Below are positions 62,099-64,000 of a DNA stretch of 64,000 nucleotides, in pieces (the stretch's first letter is position 1; each line of letters starts with the position of its first letter). The stretch covers positions 1-64,000 of the forward strand of contig DATKWD010000074.1 of assembly GCA_035529695.1 (NCBI GenBank). Direction: 5' to 3'. Made by a program: the position numbers and the translations under genes. The notes beneath the pieces were generated by a model. That model did not search any database and was not told the origin of the DNA. It saw only the letters and a list, made by a program, of their open reading frames with translations. The DNA is from DATKWD01 sp035529695 (GTDB taxonomy: Bacteria; Actinomycetota; Acidimicrobiia; Acidimicrobiales; Salinilacustritrichaceae).

Positions 62099-63366
62099 CG
62101 GCACCCCGGGCGGTGTCGCCACTCGCCGGACCCCTCGACACGACCATCACGGTCCCCGGCTCGAAGAGCCACACCAACCGAGCTCTCGCCTGCGCCGGCC
62201 TCGCGTCCGGGACCTCGACGCTTCGCGGCGCCCTCGAAGCCGACGACACGGTCGTCATGCGGCGGGCGGTCGAGCGACTCGGGGCCACGATCGAGATCCT
62301 GGAAGCAGGAACGACGCTGGTCGTCGGTGGGACGAACGGTCGGCCGGCGCCGGTTCCGACCGAGATCGATGCGCATCTGTCGGGAACGACGTCGCGATTC
62401 GTCCTCGGGATGGCTGCGGCGGGATCCGCTCCGGTCCTCGTCGACGGTCTCGATCCCCTCAGGGCGCGCCCGATGGGGCCGAGCCTCGACGCACTACGCG
62501 AGCTCGGGGCATCGGTCGCCGAGCACGGCACGCCCGGACATCTTCCGGTCGAGGTCACCGGACCGGTCAGGAGTCGGGCGGTTGCCGTCGATGCATCGGC
62601 ATCGAGCCAGTTCGTGTCCGGCCTCCTCCTCGCCGCCCCTGCCTTCCCGGCGGGGATCGACCTGACCCTCACGGGCGAGGTGGTGTCGTGGCCCTACCTC
62701 GAGTTCACGGTGTCGGTGATGGCGGCATTCGGCGCCGAGGTCGAGAGACCCGAACGCCGTCGGTTCGTGGTGCCATCTCAGCACTACGTGGGACGCGACC
62801 TGCGGATCGAAGGTGATGCCAGCTCGGCGTCGTACTTCTTCGCGGCCGCCGCTGCGTCCGGCGGTCGGATCACCGTCGAGGGAATCGGCTCGGACTGCCA
62901 ACAGGGCGACGTCGGGTTCCTCGACGTGCTTTCGGCCATGGGGGCAACGGTCGAGCGGGGCCCGAGCCACGTGACCGTGCAGGGTCCAGACAAACTGCGG
63001 GGGATCGAGGTCGACATGGCTGACATCAGCGACACGGCCCAGACGCTCGCCGCGATCGCTCCGCTCGCCGACGGGCCGACCCGGATCACCGGCATCGGCT
63101 TCATCCGCCGCAAGGAGACCGATCGGATCGCCGCGGTGGTGAGCGAACTCCGGCGGTGTGGTGTCGATGCATCCGAAGAGGACGACGGCTGGATGATCCG
63201 ACCAGGCCCGGTGGGCCCGGCGGTCGTGCAGACCTATGACGACCACCGGATGGCGATGAGTTTCGCCGTGCTCGGGCTGCTCGCTTCGGGAATCGAGATC
63301 GCTGACCCCGACTGCGTGAACAAGACGTTCCCTGCCTTCTGGGCCGTACTCGACCAGCTGCGCTGA
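62095..63366 (+). CDS. aroA: 3-phosphoshikimate 1-carboxyvinyltransferase (EPSP synthase)
   Basis: Sixth shikimate step and the glyphosate target. 423 residues from GTG (GTGA overlap with tyrA). Motifs: VPGSKSHTNRALACAG (20-35), LSGTTSRFVLGMAA, VDASASSQFVSGLLLAAP, GDASSASYFFAAAA, and RRKETDRIAAVVSELR. Its grouping with chorismate mutase and tyrA makes an aromatic amino-acid operon. Confidence 0.96.
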   Translation: MTAPRAVSPLAGPLDTTITVPGSKSHTNRALACAGLASGTSTLRGALEADDTVVMRRAVERLGATIEILEAGTTLVVGGTNGRPAPVPTEIDAHLSGTTSRFVLGMAAAGSAPVLVDGLDPLRARPMGPSLDALRELGASVAEHGTPGHLPVEVTGPVRSRAVAVDASASSQFVSGLLLAAPAFPAGIDLTLTGEVVSWPYLEFTVSVMAAFGAEVERPERRRFVVPSQHYVGRDLRIEGDASSASYFFAAAAASGGRITVEGIGSDCQQGDVGFLDVLSAMGATVERGPSHVTVQGPDKLRGIEVDMADISDTAQTLAAIAPLADGPTRITGIGFIRRKETDRIAAVVSELRRCGVDASEEDDGWMIRPGPVGPAVVQTYDDHRMAMSFAVLGLLASGIEIADPDCVNKTFPAFWAVLDQLR

Positions 63367-63396
63367 GCAGTCGGACGGCGGCTCCCTTCGTTCCAT

Positions 63397-63402
63397 TACT
63401 CT
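63397..63402 (+). promoter_or_regulatory. -10-like box TACTCT of cmk
   Basis: TACTCT lies 8 bases before GTG 63411; fits the leaderless spacing seen elsewhere. Confidence 0.4.
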
Positions 63403-63410
63403 CTGCCAGC

Positions 63411-64000
63411 GTGCTCGTCATTGCGATCGATGGACCCGCCGGCTCAGGGAAGTCGACGGTGGCGCGTGCGCTCGCCGACCGACTGGGCCTCGCGTATCTC
63501 GACACGGGTGCCATGTACCGCGCCGTGACGTTCGCGGCGATGCGCCGCGGTGTCGACCCGGGCGACGCTGAGCCGACCGTTCACGTTGCTCAGCAGATGG
63601 GACTCGAGATGCCCCCCGACGGCACCGTCGTGGTCGACGGCGTGGATGCGACGATAGAGATCCGTGGCCCCGAGGTGACCCGGGCCGTGTCGCTGGTCGC
63701 TGCGAACCCCGGCGTTCGTGAAGAGATGGTGAGTCGCCAGCGGGAGTGGGCCCGGGCCAACGACGGTGGCGTGATCGAAGGTCGCGACATCGGCAGCGTG
63801 GTCTTTCCCGACGCGGCCTTGAAGGTGTACTTGACGGCCTCGCCGGAGGTCCGGGCCGATCGCCGGTCGAAAGAGGTGACCGACCTCGACTACGAGACGG
63901 TCGCCGCCGACCTGGCACGGCGCGACGCACTCGACCAGACGCGGCAGCACTCGCCGCTCACCCGTTCGGGCGATGCGGTCGAGGTCGACACGTCGTACCT
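63411..64000 (+). CDS. cmk: cytidylate kinase, 3' end outside window
   Basis: Phosphorylates CMP and dCMP. The first 196 residues are present: P-loop IDGPAGSGKSTVARALA, YLDTGAMYRAVTFAAMRRG that binds CMP, NPGVREEMVSRQREWA, IEGRDIGSVVFPDA and LTASPEVRADRRSKE. GTG 63411 is the only start before the P-loop. It follows aroA by 44 bases. In mycobacteria cmk follows the scpAB-pseudouridine synthase genes, as here, with the aromatic genes inserted between. Confidence 0.95.
   Translation, partial: MLVIAIDGPAGSGKSTVARALADRLGLAYLDTGAMYRAVTFAAMRRGVDPGDAEPTVHVAQQMGLEMPPDGTVVVDGVDATIEIRGPEVTRAVSLVAANPGVREEMVSRQREWARANDGGVIEGRDIGSVVFPDAALKVYLTASPEVRADRRSKEVTDLDYETVAADLARRDALDQTRQHSPLTRSGDAVEVDTSY

Overview
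This 64 kb window is one continuous, gene-dense stretch of bacterial chromosome with high GC and about 62 protein genes. It also holds one complete 16S-23S-5S rRNA operon. The rRNA sequence, the GC-rich codon use and the gene order point to the Actinomycetota. The 16S looks like class Acidimicrobiia, possibly Ilumatobacteraceae; this placement is by eye and not by alignment. Gene order follows a backbone I know from Mycobacterium tuberculosis (Rv1641 infC to Rv1712 cmk): infC-rpmI-rplT-rRNA methylase, pheST, argCJBDFRGH, mpg, tyrS, TPR, HAD, tlyA-nadK-recN-steA-steB, pyrG-nudix-xerD, scpAB-pseudouridine synthase-cmk. No phage, transposase, CRISPR array or tRNA gene was seen.

Region by region. 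1-1036 (minus): end of a crotonase gene and a DUF1844 gene. 1339-7769: IF-3, L35, L20, a SpoU RNA methylase, a cytosolic histidine kinase and PheST. 7773-8126: a small unknown gene behind a perfect LexA-type box. 8082-9467: an MFS exporter. 9540-17859: the whole arginine pathway with its repressor ArgR. 17941-19194: a DUF222/HNH (13E12-type) protein with its own LexA-like box. 19494-24766: VanZ-like protein, thioesterase, 3-methyladenine glycosylase, Nudix, DUF1697, a membrane-anchored unknown and a class A penicillin-binding protein. 24858-31512: tyrS, then the rRNA operon with promoter, boxA-like sites, two long processing stems and a strong terminator. 31538-41699: TPR protein, SSB-like protein, class I aldolase, an ABC-2 exporter, 2-oxoacid:ferredoxin oxidoreductase KorAB, DUF1015 and a HAD phosphatase.

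41758-53239 begins with a lysine-tailed phasin-like protein, TlyA, NAD kinase and RecN. It then runs as a tightly coupled envelope cluster: SteA, SteB/MctB, a MurJ-type flippase, a 981-residue fusion of a family 2 glycosyltransferase with a degenerate phosphatase-like domain and a polytopic membrane domain, a MraY-like phosphoglycosyl transferase and a small membrane protein. 53299-64000 holds pyrG, ADP-ribose pyrophosphatase, xerD, a DksA-like protein, an HD hydrolase, trpS, scpAB, a pseudouridine synthase, AroH-type chorismate mutase, tyrA, aroA and the start of cmk.

Two features recur. Genes inside operons overlap by 1-8 bases (ATGA, GTGA, TGATG), which implies translational coupling. The first gene of many operons starts 6-8 bases after a TANNNT -10 box with no room for a ribosome binding site, which implies leaderless mRNAs. 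The strongest candidates for something not yet described are the SteAB-MurJ-glycosyltransferase fusion-MraY-like cluster and the LexA-boxed leaderless small gene at 7812.
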